A model generated the notes under the pieces. The model made no database searches. It saw nothing but the letters and a program-made list of their open reading frames with translations, and had not been told where the DNA came from. Source: RGIG995 sp045652445 (GTDB taxonomy: Bacteria > Bacillota > Clostridia > Oscillospirales > UBA644). From it: DNA of 7,876 bases. The stretch spans positions 1-7,876 of the forward strand of contig JAZRUJ010000095.1 in assembly GCA_045652445.1 (NCBI GenBank). The letters run 5' to 3'. The position numbers and the translations under genes are program-made. Of this stretch, positions 1-5,606 are shown piece after piece (position 1 is the stretch's first letter; each line of letters begins with the position of its first letter).

Positions 1-28
1 ACGGGTTCAACTCCCGTCGCCTCCACCA
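1..28 (+). ncRNA. ssrA: 3' end of tmRNA (or tRNA-Ala)
   Basis: Only the T arm and acceptor 3' strand are in the window. The T stem ACGGG/CCCGT encloses the seven-base loop TTCAACT, followed by CGCCTCC, discriminator A and encoded CCA. The acceptor strand would pair with GGGGGCG and give a G3-U70 pair, the alanine identity element shared by tmRNA and tRNA-Ala. The TTCAACTCCCG string is the same as I recall for E. coli tmRNA, which makes me prefer ssrA. The 5' part lies to the left of the window, so tRNA-Ala cannot be excluded. tmRNA rescues ribosomes stalled on mRNAs without a stop codon. The terminator follows four bases after CCA. Confidence 0.6.
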
Positions 29-32
29 AAAT

Positions 33-69
33 AAAAAATCCCGAAACCACAACGGTTTCGGGATTTTTT
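33..69 (+). terminator. Bidirectional intrinsic terminator after ssrA
   Basis: Inverted repeat 33-48 / 54-69 (16 bp, with A- and T-rich outer pairs around the core TCCCGAAACC) and the 5-base loop ACAAC. A T tract follows the GC core on both strands (T64-T69 on +, the complement of A33-A38 on -), so it should end both ssrA transcription and anything reading leftward from the phage-like region. The open reading frame on the - strand runs straight through it without a stop. Confidence 0.9.
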
Positions 70-183
70 GTCTTATAATATTCCAGATCTTCAATCTCTC
101 CGATGTTGGCACGGTATTCGTCCAACAGATCCGCCTGACGAACCCCTTCGGGTGTGGACGCATCAATGGAGGCCTCCAGAAGA

Positions 184-216
184 TTGGCAAGAATTTCACG
201 GGTGGATGTCAGTTTG
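184..216 (-). repeat. 33-bp direct repeat, copy B
   Basis: Identical to 1435-1467 and in the same reading-frame phase. It encodes KLTSTREILAN, followed by LLEASIDASTPEGVRQAD and then the ssrA terminator. It also holds the stop of the small ORF at 209-370. It marks a second, truncated copy of the module that starts at copy A. Confidence 0.95.
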
Positions 217-370
217 CGTTGGTATTTTTCTCCTCCGTTGGAAAGGTCTTCGCCAATTCCTGACAAAGTTTCAACGCTTCTTCCTCGGTCTCGCTCTGTT
301 CGATTAGAGGAATCATTTGTTCTGCGAGATCTTCTAACGAGTTCGGATCGATATTCTCGAAAAGAAGCAT
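209..370 (-). CDS. Small helical protein, possibly truncated relative of the 1460-1690 product
   Basis: Frame open from an ATG at 457, with further ATGs at 436 and 370. None has a clear ribosome binding site, so the start is uncertain; 370 is where coding-like sequence begins (MLLFENIDPNSLEDLAEQM). The 53-residue product is acidic and helical, with no membrane segment. Its TGA lies in the 33-bp repeat exactly as in the 76-residue gene at 1460-1690, and it is in the same frame relative to the long ORF. By eye the two share ED/EE-L/M, M-V/I, I/L-E-E/Q and T-x-x-E-x-x-x-x-C spacing, suggesting a diverged duplicate whose 5' part was lost. In this stretch the long frame is unusually Arg/Ser/Asn-rich (RRSRRTNDSSNRTERDRGR), which favours the small frame as the original coding one. 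It may not be expressed. Confidence 0.4.
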   Translation of the reverse strand: MLLFENIDPNSLEDLAEQMIPLIEQSETEEEALKLCQELAKTFPTEEKNTNAN

Positions 371-1434
371 AATTTTCGCGCCAGTATGTGTAAACATATG
401 CTTCTTTGAAAAAAGTTTGCACAATTCCACACGCATCTGGAACCTGTTCTCTTTCATATTCTATCACACTTTCTGCAATATCTATCGCATATTCTTTTGG
501 ATCAACATTGAGACGTACGATCCTTGTAATTTCCGGGTATCGGATCGTTCCTCTGAAGTACATAATAACGTCCGGGCAAGACGTTGAGTATATTACAGCC
601 TCTCCTGCTTTGGTAACAGCGTACTGATGCCGATTGTGCTTAAAATCGGCAAACCGAGAGAGAAGAACTTCCCGTTCTTTTGCGGTAATAACTTCGTTGT
701 AACTCGCCCACCCAAAGTTATTATACTGCTTTTCCGTGTATTTGTCAAGAGCCTTTTTCGCCTGCTCCCGAACCTCGGTGGTACCCAGTTTCCCATCGGC
801 TTCCCGGAACTGTTCTTCGAAAACCTCAGCGCTCTCCTTCGTGATGCCGGAGCGTTTCAACTCCTCTTCCACTTCCCGCTCGGCAAATTTAAGACGGGTC
901 TCCAGAAATCTGATACGATTTTCGTAGTTCACAGTATCAAGGTTCAAGGCATACAAAAACGAAGCCACCGATTTTTGAAGTTCACTTTTTACGTGAAGCT
1001 TCTTCGTTGGCTTCGTTAACATTGTATTCAGTGTTTCTGCTTTTTTCCGAGCACGTCGCTTCAGTTCCGTTACCCGTGCCCGTTCCATCTTGCCCCGTTC
1101 AATCTCGTCACGGTTCTGTCGCCAAGCGGTCAGTTTTTCCCGCTGAACGAAATTGTTCACCGAAGGCTCCTTCGTGATGCGCTGCAGTTCTCTCCGCAAC
1201 TGATTTCCCAGAATCTGTTCTCGGTTTCGTTCCGTCAACAGTGCGTCCATCTTGGAGGAATCGTAGGGTTTTCCATCTTCGCGGGCCTTTCGCATCCGAA
1301 GGATATCCTCGGAGAGGCTTCGGACTTTGTCCTCGTGCTTCTTCAGTTCCTTTTCTTTGGCTTGATAATCTTCCAGATGCTTTGCCAGCTGATCTCCGCC
1401 ACGGTTGGAGAGATCTACCGTATTGAGATCTACG

Positions 1435-1467
1435 TTGGCAAGAATTTCACGGGTGGATGTCAGTTTG
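1435..1467 (-). repeat. 33-bp direct repeat, copy A
   Basis: Identical to 184-216. In the long frame it encodes KLTSTREILAN, the entry into the coiled-coil module. In the alternative frame it contains the stop of the 76-residue small gene. Flanking sequence differs from copy B on both sides. Confidence 0.95.
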
Positions 1468-1690
1468 TGCTGCTCTTTTGCTTGTCCTCTACGATCACTT
1501 GACAGCAAATATCCATCGTTTCCTGAGGGGTCAGTTTGAAGTCCTTCTCTTCCAATCGACGAACCATTTCCACCATCATTTCCTCTGTCCGAAGAAAACT
1601 GCATATCCCAAAGATGTCGTCCTTGGTCAGCTTTAATGCCTTCAGTATTCCCATAAACCTCGTCAACTGCTTCTGCGTATGCTCGTTCAT
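1460..1690 (-). CDS. Small helical protein, function unknown (76 aa)
   Basis: The ATG at 1690 is preceded by a strong site GGAGGTGG (1704-1697) six bases upstream. An earlier in-frame ATG at 1756 lacks a good site, so 1690 is preferred. The product begins MNEHTQKQLTRFMGILKALK and is probably all-alpha, with a stretch of alternating Met/Leu/Val and Glu/Lys residues and no signal or membrane segment. Short proteins with an LKLTKDDI..FL.TEE..V.M pattern occur, as far as I recall, in mobile elements of gut Clostridia, but I cannot assign a role. It lies downstream of the internal promoter at 1873-1845. It overlaps the long polyvalent frame for its whole length and ends with a TGA inside the 33-bp repeat. 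The C-terminal half resembles the small ORF ending at 209 (ExM...M, then TxxExxxxC). Confidence 0.6.
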   Translation of the reverse strand: MNEHTQKQLTRFMGILKALKLTKDDIFGICSFLRTEEMMVEMVRRLEEKDFKLTPQETMDICCQVIVEDKQKSSTN

Positions 1691-1799
1691 AATTTTCCAC
1701 CTCCACGTGCGCCCCACGAAAAAGCTCAATATAATCGGATTCTGTTGCTTCAACAAGAACCGAACTTTCCATATTTACCACAAACACTTTGCGAGACCC

Positions 1800-1836
1800 G
1801 GGGCTCACACTGCGTGACCACGCGAGAGCTCGCCCC
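1800..1836 (-). promoter_or_regulatory. Hairpin at the 5' end of the internal transcript
   Basis: The - strand RNA would begin with GGGGC (1836-1832), which pairs with GCCCC (1804-1800). An inner stem GCGTG/CACGC closes a two-base GU loop, and an internal loop lies between the two stems. It begins within about two bases of the predicted transcription start. It could stabilise the message or be a protein or ligand target. There is no T tract, so it is not a terminator. Confidence 0.5.
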
Positions 1837-1844
1837 GTATATTG

Positions 1845-1873
1845 ATTATACCACGATTTCTTTCTTTTTGCAA
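1845..1873 (-). promoter_or_regulatory. Sigma-70-type promoter inside the polyvalent ORF
   Basis: On the - strand TTGCAA (1873-1868), exactly 17 bases, then a perfect TATAAT (1850-1845). Transcription should begin near 1838. It reads into the leader hairpin, the ATG at 1772 and the small gene at 1690. It sits at the point where recognisable zincin-domain sequence stops (about 1920), so it looks like the beginning of a separate transcription unit brought in by rearrangement rather than a chance match. Confidence 0.75.
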
Positions 1874-1929
1874 GAGGGTAATTTTGCTTTTTTTGATTTC
1901 TTTCTTTGCTGCTGACACCCTCCAGAACC

Positions 1930-2600
1930 CCATCGGCGTCCCGATAGTTTTGGGCAGCGTCGGTGAGAGCGTCCTCAAATAAGGCGTGGAATTCGGAGAG
2001 TTTGTCCTCCATCTTCTGCAGGAGCTGGGCTTCTTCCCGTCCCTTGTATTGGGTGTAGGCCTGCCGAATCTTCTTCAGAGTGTTGGCAAGGAAGGATTTG
2101 ATCTTCTGAACCAATCCCTTTTCGGTCTTGTTCAGTTCTGCCAATTTCTCGGAGGCGTTACTGTCCAGAAGCATCCGCTCGCAGGCATCAGCCACCAATT
2201 CGCTCATCGCGTAATCATAATCGGAGGTCTTCAGCTCTGCCATCTTCCGCCGAACCAAGGTATCCGTTTTCACACCGTGTTCTGCGTAATTCTTCAAAAG
2301 GAAATTCGCAAACGTCTGGTATTTTGCGGGAGACCAATCTTCGATGAAGTGAGTAAGCTCATGGGAAAGAGTAAAAAGAAGCGATTTTTCGCCGTTTTCC
2401 ATCTTCGCAATATCCAGATGAATACTGCCGTCGGACGGATCGTACCAGCCGTTGGTTCTTGCTTCTCGGGAATCTGCGGGAACGTGTCTGGAATCATAGA
2501 AATAGATCTTGTTTCCGATCACTGCGGAAATCACGTTGCCGGCATACTCCACCTCGGCCCGCTGCTTCTTCGTCAGCTCGGACAGTTCCACGCTGTCGTC
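1930..2600 (-). other. Zincin-like metalloprotease domain within the polyvalent ORF
   Basis: Between KKQRAEVEYAGNVISAVIG and DAAQNYRDADGV the frame encodes a domain with a GWYDP..GSIHLDI strand pair, then LLFTLSHELTHFIEDW. HExxH is the zinc-binding and catalytic motif of zincins. About 50 residues later SELVADACERM supplies a glutamate in the position expected for a gluzincin third ligand. Gly-Trp-Tyr/Ile-His strands just before HExxH are usual in phage-associated peptidase domains. The catalytic residues are all present, so the domain is not visibly decayed, but no start codon or ribosome binding site precedes it. Its substrate is unknown. In phage polyvalent proteins such domains are thought to process co-delivered or structural proteins. 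Confidence 0.65.
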
Positions 2601-2905
2601 AAAGAAAACTTTCCCCTCGGTCTTGACTTTTTCCGAATTTTGTGGTATACTATTATTAGAAGCATTTGTCGCCACGTTTTTAGACGTTGCACCGGGGTTT
2701 TTTGCATCGGTGAGCAGCAATGCTTCCTTTTTTTGCCCAACTTTCCCAATAAAGGCAGTCACAACATATAAAGTCTTTGCCTTCGTATCAGGTACGGCTT
2801 GTACAACGTAATACGATTTTTCGCCGATGCTTTTCTCGTAGAGAACAGTGTCGGCGGTTTTGTTTTCCCACTTCTTGGAATCCGTGCTTTCTCCAATGCC
2901 GGCAT

Positions 2906-2945
2906 AAGAAAGAAGCGACAGGGTAATTCCTGTCGCTTCTTTCTT
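2906..2945 (-). terminator. Intrinsic terminator of the tetR-ABC operon
   Basis: A 17-bp perfect inverted repeat: AAGAAAGAAGCGACAGG (2945-2929), loop AATTAC, then CCTGTCGCTTCTTTCTT (2922-2906). The stem begins within the permease stop codon, and its T-rich 3' arm serves as the release tract. It is nearly symmetrical, so it may work in both directions. Recognisable polyvalent protein sequence resumes almost directly beyond it. Confidence 0.88.
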
Positions 2946-3675
2946 ATTGTCTCTTCATTTGTCTCAAAAATAGGAAAATTGCCAAACCAAAAAGAACGAT
3001 GGCATATCCCAACACCCACCACAAATGGGGGAAAACTCCAGCAAAATCTCCGGAAAGAACTGCCCTCTCCAGATCAACGGCATGAACGAAGGGTAGCAGA
3101 TATGCCACCTTTTTAAAAGTTCCGCCCACTAAATCTAAATCGAACCAAATTCCGGACAACCATGCCGAGATGTTGGTTAAAAGTGCTCCGCAAATCCCTC
3201 CTACCTGTTTGTCATTGAACACGCTTCCGCAAAGAAGCCCAAGTGCAATATAAAGAACAGAAACCGGAATAATAAATACAATAGCATACAAAGCATTGAC
3301 AGTTACTTCCAATCCGAGAAAAAATGCTACGACATAAGAAATTGCACATTGAAGAATCGCAATCGGCACAATGGGGAGCGTATAACCTAAAATAAAGTCT
3401 GTTGGGGTCAAGGGAGTCGTATATAACCGTTGAAGCAAGGAACTTCCGCGATCCTTCGCGATTATCGTCGCTGAAAACAACGTCATAAAAGACAATCCAA
3501 AAACCGTAATTCCCGGAGTAAGATGAGCGATTTCAAACAAGGAAACAGGCACGTTTGCCTGAATCGCACTCAAAAGAGCCAACAATACCAACGGAAAACC
3601 AAACATAAAGGATAAATTGAGAGGATCCCGCAGAACTTCCTTGGTATTTCTGCTTGCAAATGTCAGCATCCTCAT
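2944..3675 (-). CDS. ABC-2 type transporter permease
   Basis: The 243-residue membrane subunit of the exporter, in the DrrB/NatB-like ABC-2 class. Six hydrophobic segments are visible at about residues 22-40, 55-73, 93-120, 128-152, 157-177 and 218-240. The charged AKDRGSSLLQRLYTTPLTP stretch between segments 2 and 3 is the cytoplasmic loop usual in ABC-2 permeases. The length is normal. The start at 3675 overlaps the ATPase stop by four bases (ATGA) and has AAGGGGGG seven bases upstream, so the two genes are translationally coupled. The ATG at 3669 is a less likely start. Two copies probably pair with two ATPase subunits in the cell membrane. The substrate cannot be read from the sequence; drug or antimicrobial export is an inference from the TetR context. 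Confidence 0.88.
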   Translation of the reverse strand: MRMLTFASRNTKEVLRDPLNLSFMFGFPLVLLALLSAIQANVPVSLFEIAHLTPGITVFGLSFMTLFSATIIAKDRGSSLLQRLYTTPLTPTDFILGYTLPIVPIAILQCAISYVVAFFLGLEVTVNALYAIVFIIPVSVLYIALGLLCGSVFNDKQVGGICGALLTNISAWLSGIWFDLDLVGGTFKKVAYLLPFVHAVDLERAVLSGDFAGVFPHLWWVLGYAIVLFGLAIFLFLRQMKRQ

Positions 3676-4400
3676 TGAATTTCCCCCCTTACAATCCGAA
3701 TAAACGCTTGTTCAAACTGATCGGTCTTCGCCGCTTTTTTGATATTTTCCCCCGTATCGCAGAACAAAAGTTTTCCGTCTTTCATAATTCCGATACGATC
3801 CGACAAGGCTTCCGCCTCTTCCATATAGTGTGTTGTTAAAATGATGGTAATCTTCCCTTTCAACGAACGAATCAAATCCCATAAATCACTACGTGCAAGT
3901 ACGTCAAGCCCTAACGTAGGTTCATCCAAAAACAGGATTGCCGGTTCGCTAATCAATGCCATAGCGATACTCAAACGTCTCTGCAAACCTCCGGACAACT
4001 TCCCGGCTCTTTTGGAAAGAACCGGTGCAAGCCCCAGTAATTCTACTAACTCTTGAATTTTTTCTATGCGTTTTTTCTTGGAAAAACCGTAAACGCCGCA
4101 CATTAGTTCTAAATTTTCTTTTACCGACAATCCGGGGGCTACGGCAGTTTCCTGAGGAGAAACGGCAATCATGGATTTTACCGAATGACTATCGTTGCAA
4201 ATACTCTTTTCATTTAAAAACGCATCTCCGCTTGTGGGCCGAGTCAGGCAAGAGAGCATTTTAATGGTGGTAGTCTTCCCTGCACCGTTTACCCCTAAAA
4301 GAGAAAACAATTCGCCCTTTTCCACCGTAAGATTGAGGTGATCTACGGCAATTACGTCTCTATATTGTTTTGTTAATTCGACTGTTTTTATGGCAATCAT
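3672..4400 (-). CDS. ABC transporter ATP-binding subunit, DrrA/NatA type
   Basis: A 242-residue soluble ATPase that powers the adjacent permease. Motifs: Walker A GVNGAGKT (36-43), Q-loop SPQE (Gln83), signature LSGGLQRRL (135-143), Walker B ILFLDEP (155-161) with catalytic Glu160, D-loop GLD (164-166) and switch His191 in TTHYMEEAE. LSGG-(L/M)-Q-R-R-L and TTHYMEEAE are usual for the DRA subfamily of exporters of drugs, lipids and antibiotics. All catalytic residues are intact. The ATG at 4400 follows GGAGG (4413-4409) by eight bases, and only three bases separate it from the tetR stop. It overlaps the permease by four bases. It should be controlled by the TetR protein encoded first in the operon. 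Confidence 0.93.
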   Translation of the reverse strand: MIAIKTVELTKQYRDVIAVDHLNLTVEKGELFSLLGVNGAGKTTTIKMLSCLTRPTSGDAFLNEKSICNDSHSVKSMIAVSPQETAVAPGLSVKENLELMCGVYGFSKKKRIEKIQELVELLGLAPVLSKRAGKLSGGLQRRLSIAMALISEPAILFLDEPTLGLDVLARSDLWDLIRSLKGKITIILTTHYMEEAEALSDRIGIMKDGKLLFCDTGENIKKAAKTDQFEQAFIRIVRGEIQ

Positions 4401-4403
4401 CCT

Positions 4404-4967
4404 TTAATCCTCCATGCCGTACTGTTTTTTTAAGCCTTGAAAAGAATCCGTAAGCATTTTTGCAACAAGATCCCAATCAAGATCTAAATATCCCGTGGCA
4501 AACATTGTCGCAATTCCATGTACGTATGCCCACATTTCCAAATGAAACAGTTGTAGATCCGTACCGTTTAACCCTGTAGTATTATGAACGATAGATCTCA
4601 TTTCATCGGAAAATTCCGAATCGTTATTGATAAGTTCGTGAGAACGATCCCGCATATAAAGAAGCTTGAAAAGTTCCTTTTCTTCTTTCGCAAATCGGAT
4701 ATACGCCATACCGTTTGCCTTGTAGATGGGATATTTCCCCGACTCCATTTCCCGTTGCATATATTCTTTGCACAATTCGTCTGCACGGGCAATCACCGCA
4801 AGACGCAGATCATCCATGGATCCAAAATTTGAAAATACCGGCTGGGTAGAGCAGTTCAACGCAGAGGCAACCGTCCTTGCATTAATTGCCTCTGCACCGC
4901 TGCTTCTAACGATTTCAACGGCGGCATTCACAATATCATTTCTTGCAATTTTTACTTTCGGGGGCAT
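4404..4967 (-). CDS. TetR/AcrR-family transcriptional regulator
   Basis: A 187-residue repressor of the usual family length. The N-terminal helix-turn-helix covers roughly residues 5-50 (ARNDIVNAAVEIVRSSG, then NARTVASALNCSTQPVFSNF), where TetR proteins normally read YYHF-like sequence; here the turn is PVFSNFGSMDDL. The C-terminal ligand-binding half contains WAYVHGIATM, a WxxxHGxA signature seen in many TetR C-terminal domains. An ATG twelve bases earlier (4979) overlaps the Shine-Dalgarno GAGGTG (4977-4972), which fits the ATG at 4967, so I start there (MPPKVKIARND). It is first in the operon and probably represses its own promoter until a substrate of the transporter binds. The ligand is unknown. 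Confidence 0.9.
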   Translation of the reverse strand: MPPKVKIARNDIVNAAVEIVRSSGAEAINARTVASALNCSTQPVFSNFGSMDDLRLAVIARADELCKEYMQREMESGKYPIYKANGMAYIRFAKEEKELFKLLYMRDRSHELINNDSEFSDEMRSIVHNTTGLNGTDLQLFHLEMWAYVHGIATMFATGYLDLDWDLVAKMLTDSFQGLKKQYGMED

Positions 4968-5008
4968 AACACACCTCATAATATAGTTTTCGTTATATAT
5001 CTATTGTT

Positions 5009-5037
5009 ATTTTATCATATCTTTTTTGATTTGTCAA
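5009..5037 (-). promoter_or_regulatory. Promoter of the tetR-ABC operon
   Basis: TTGACA (5037-5032), a 17-base spacer and TAAAAT (5014-5009) on the - strand. Transcription should start near 5002, giving a leader of about 35 bases. An imperfect AT-rich inverted repeat ATATA/TATAT at 4981-4998, between the start site and the ribosome binding site, is a candidate TetR operator but weak. The -35 overlaps sequence upstream of the divergent gene at 5096, so a bound regulator might influence both directions. Confidence 0.82.
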
Positions 5038-5095
5038 GCATTTTATTTTAAAAAACAAAAAGATGTTCTCAACATAAGATATAATAGGTGATTCT

Positions 5096-5575
5096 ATGAG
5101 AAACACAACATATAATCGTTCTGCTGCGGTAGCATATGCAAAAAAATGGGCATTGGAGCGGAATCCGAAATACTATGATTTTGAGCATATCGGCGGAGAT
5201 TGTACGAATTTTATCTCCCAATGTTTGTTTGCCGGAAGCGGCGTAATGAATTACACACAAATCACTGGATGGTATTACAAATCCATTAACGACCGAAGCC
5301 CATCTTGGAGCAGTGTGGAATATTTGTTCCGCTTTTTAACCACAAACAAAACCGCCGGTCCTACCGCAAAAATAACGACGCAAGAAACAATTTTCCCCGG
5401 TGATTTAATACAGCTAGGAGTGCAAAACGGACGTTTCTATCACACTCTGATCGTTACAGAAATCACCCCGGAAATTTTGGTTTGTGCCCACAGTTACGAC
5501 GCCCTTGACCGACCTTTGTCAAGCTATGAATATGAAGTTTGTCGATATTTGCACATTAGCAATATCATAAAATAA
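5096..5575 (+). CDS. Amidase_6 domain protein (putative cysteine amidase)
   Basis: A 159-residue single-domain protein that I recognise as the Amidase_6 family of Bacillota, with a papain/NlpC-P60-like fold. Key features are YNRSAAVAYAKKWAL at the N terminus, the nucleophile region GGDCTNFISQC with Cys36, His116 in FYHTLIVT, and AHSYDALDRPLSSYEYE with His132 near the C terminus. In the family the Cys and a His form the catalytic pair, and cell-wall amide bonds are the presumed target. There is no signal peptide or anchor, so it is either cytosolic or released by lysis. AGGTG (5086-5090) lies five bases before the ATG. It is monocistronic, divergent from the TetR operon and ended by the terminator at 5576-5603. 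The domain is complete and length is normal for the stand-alone form. Actual substrate is unproven. Confidence 0.85.
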   Translation: MRNTTYNRSAAVAYAKKWALERNPKYYDFEHIGGDCTNFISQCLFAGSGVMNYTQITGWYYKSINDRSPSWSSVEYLFRFLTTNKTAGPTAKITTQETIFPGDLIQLGVQNGRFYHTLIVTEITPEILVCAHSYDALDRPLSSYEYEVCRYLHISNIIK

Positions 5576-5603
5576 AAAATCCGGAGATTTCTCTCCGGAT
5601 TTT
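5576..5603. terminator. Bidirectional terminator between convergent genes
   Basis: Inverted repeat AAAATCCGGAGA (5576-5587) / TCTCCGGATTTT (5592-5603) with a TTTC loop. T tracts on both strands (stronger on -) let it serve the amidase gene from the left and the ABC exporter operon from the right. It begins directly after the amidase stop and ends three bases before the exporter stop. Confidence 0.92.
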
Positions 5604-5606
5604 CGC

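Larger units (their letters stand above)
1..2954 (-). pseudogene. Truncated mosaic phage/ICE polyvalent protein, frame open to window edge
   Basis: On the - strand the frame following the TGA at 2957-2955 is open for about 984 codons, running off the left edge. The first in-frame ATG is only at about 2342, so there is no plausible start near the beginning. Recognisable protein begins just after the upstream operon's terminator. In order: a YYVVQAVPDTKAKTLYVV segment (2820-2740), as I recall it from nuclease-like domains of Firmicutes phage MuF/portal-associated proteins; a zincin-like domain (about 2600-1930) with HELTH at 2363-2349 and a possible third ligand in ELVAD (Glu codon 2201-2199); a cassette (1920-1468) overlapped by a small gene; a Lys/Glu/Arg-rich coiled-coil module (1467 to about 750); a domain with KQYNNFGW near 670 (about 745-430); and a second start of the coiled-coil module (216-80), cut at the ssrA terminator. 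I infer a remnant of one giant phage or conjugative-element gene with internal rearrangement. Both natural ends are missing. An internal promoter could still express the part downstream of about 1838. Confidence 0.75.

Noticed and set aside
627..1019. 130-codon + strand open frame
   Set aside because: It is the antisense shadow of the charged coiled-coil module. Its Phe/Leu/Arg-rich product is typical of the complement of Glu/Lys codons.
184..1467. CRISPR array or IS terminal repeats from the 33-bp repeat
   Set aside because: There are only two copies, 1.2 kb apart, in the same orientation and coding phase, with no spacers, transposase or target duplications. A protein-module repeat explains them better.
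1986..2771. 261-codon open frame on the + strand
   Set aside because: It is antisense to the zincin-containing frame, has no ribosome binding site, and its Leu/Phe/Cys-rich translation shows no family signature. The - strand frame has recognisable domains.
2759..3022. 87-codon - strand frame across the terminator
   Set aside because: It overlaps the end of the permease and the terminator hairpin, and its Arg/Lys/Pro-rich product lacks coding character.
4979..4979. Upstream ATG as the start of the TetR gene
   Set aside because: That ATG shares its G with the GAGGTG ribosome binding site that is well spaced for the ATG at 4967, and it has no site of its own.
5080..5085. TATAAT as the -10 of the amidase gene
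   Set aside because: It would start transcription only a few bases before the ATG, inside or after the AGGTG ribosome binding site, and no -35 lies 16-18 bases upstream. It may be chance in AT-rich DNA.
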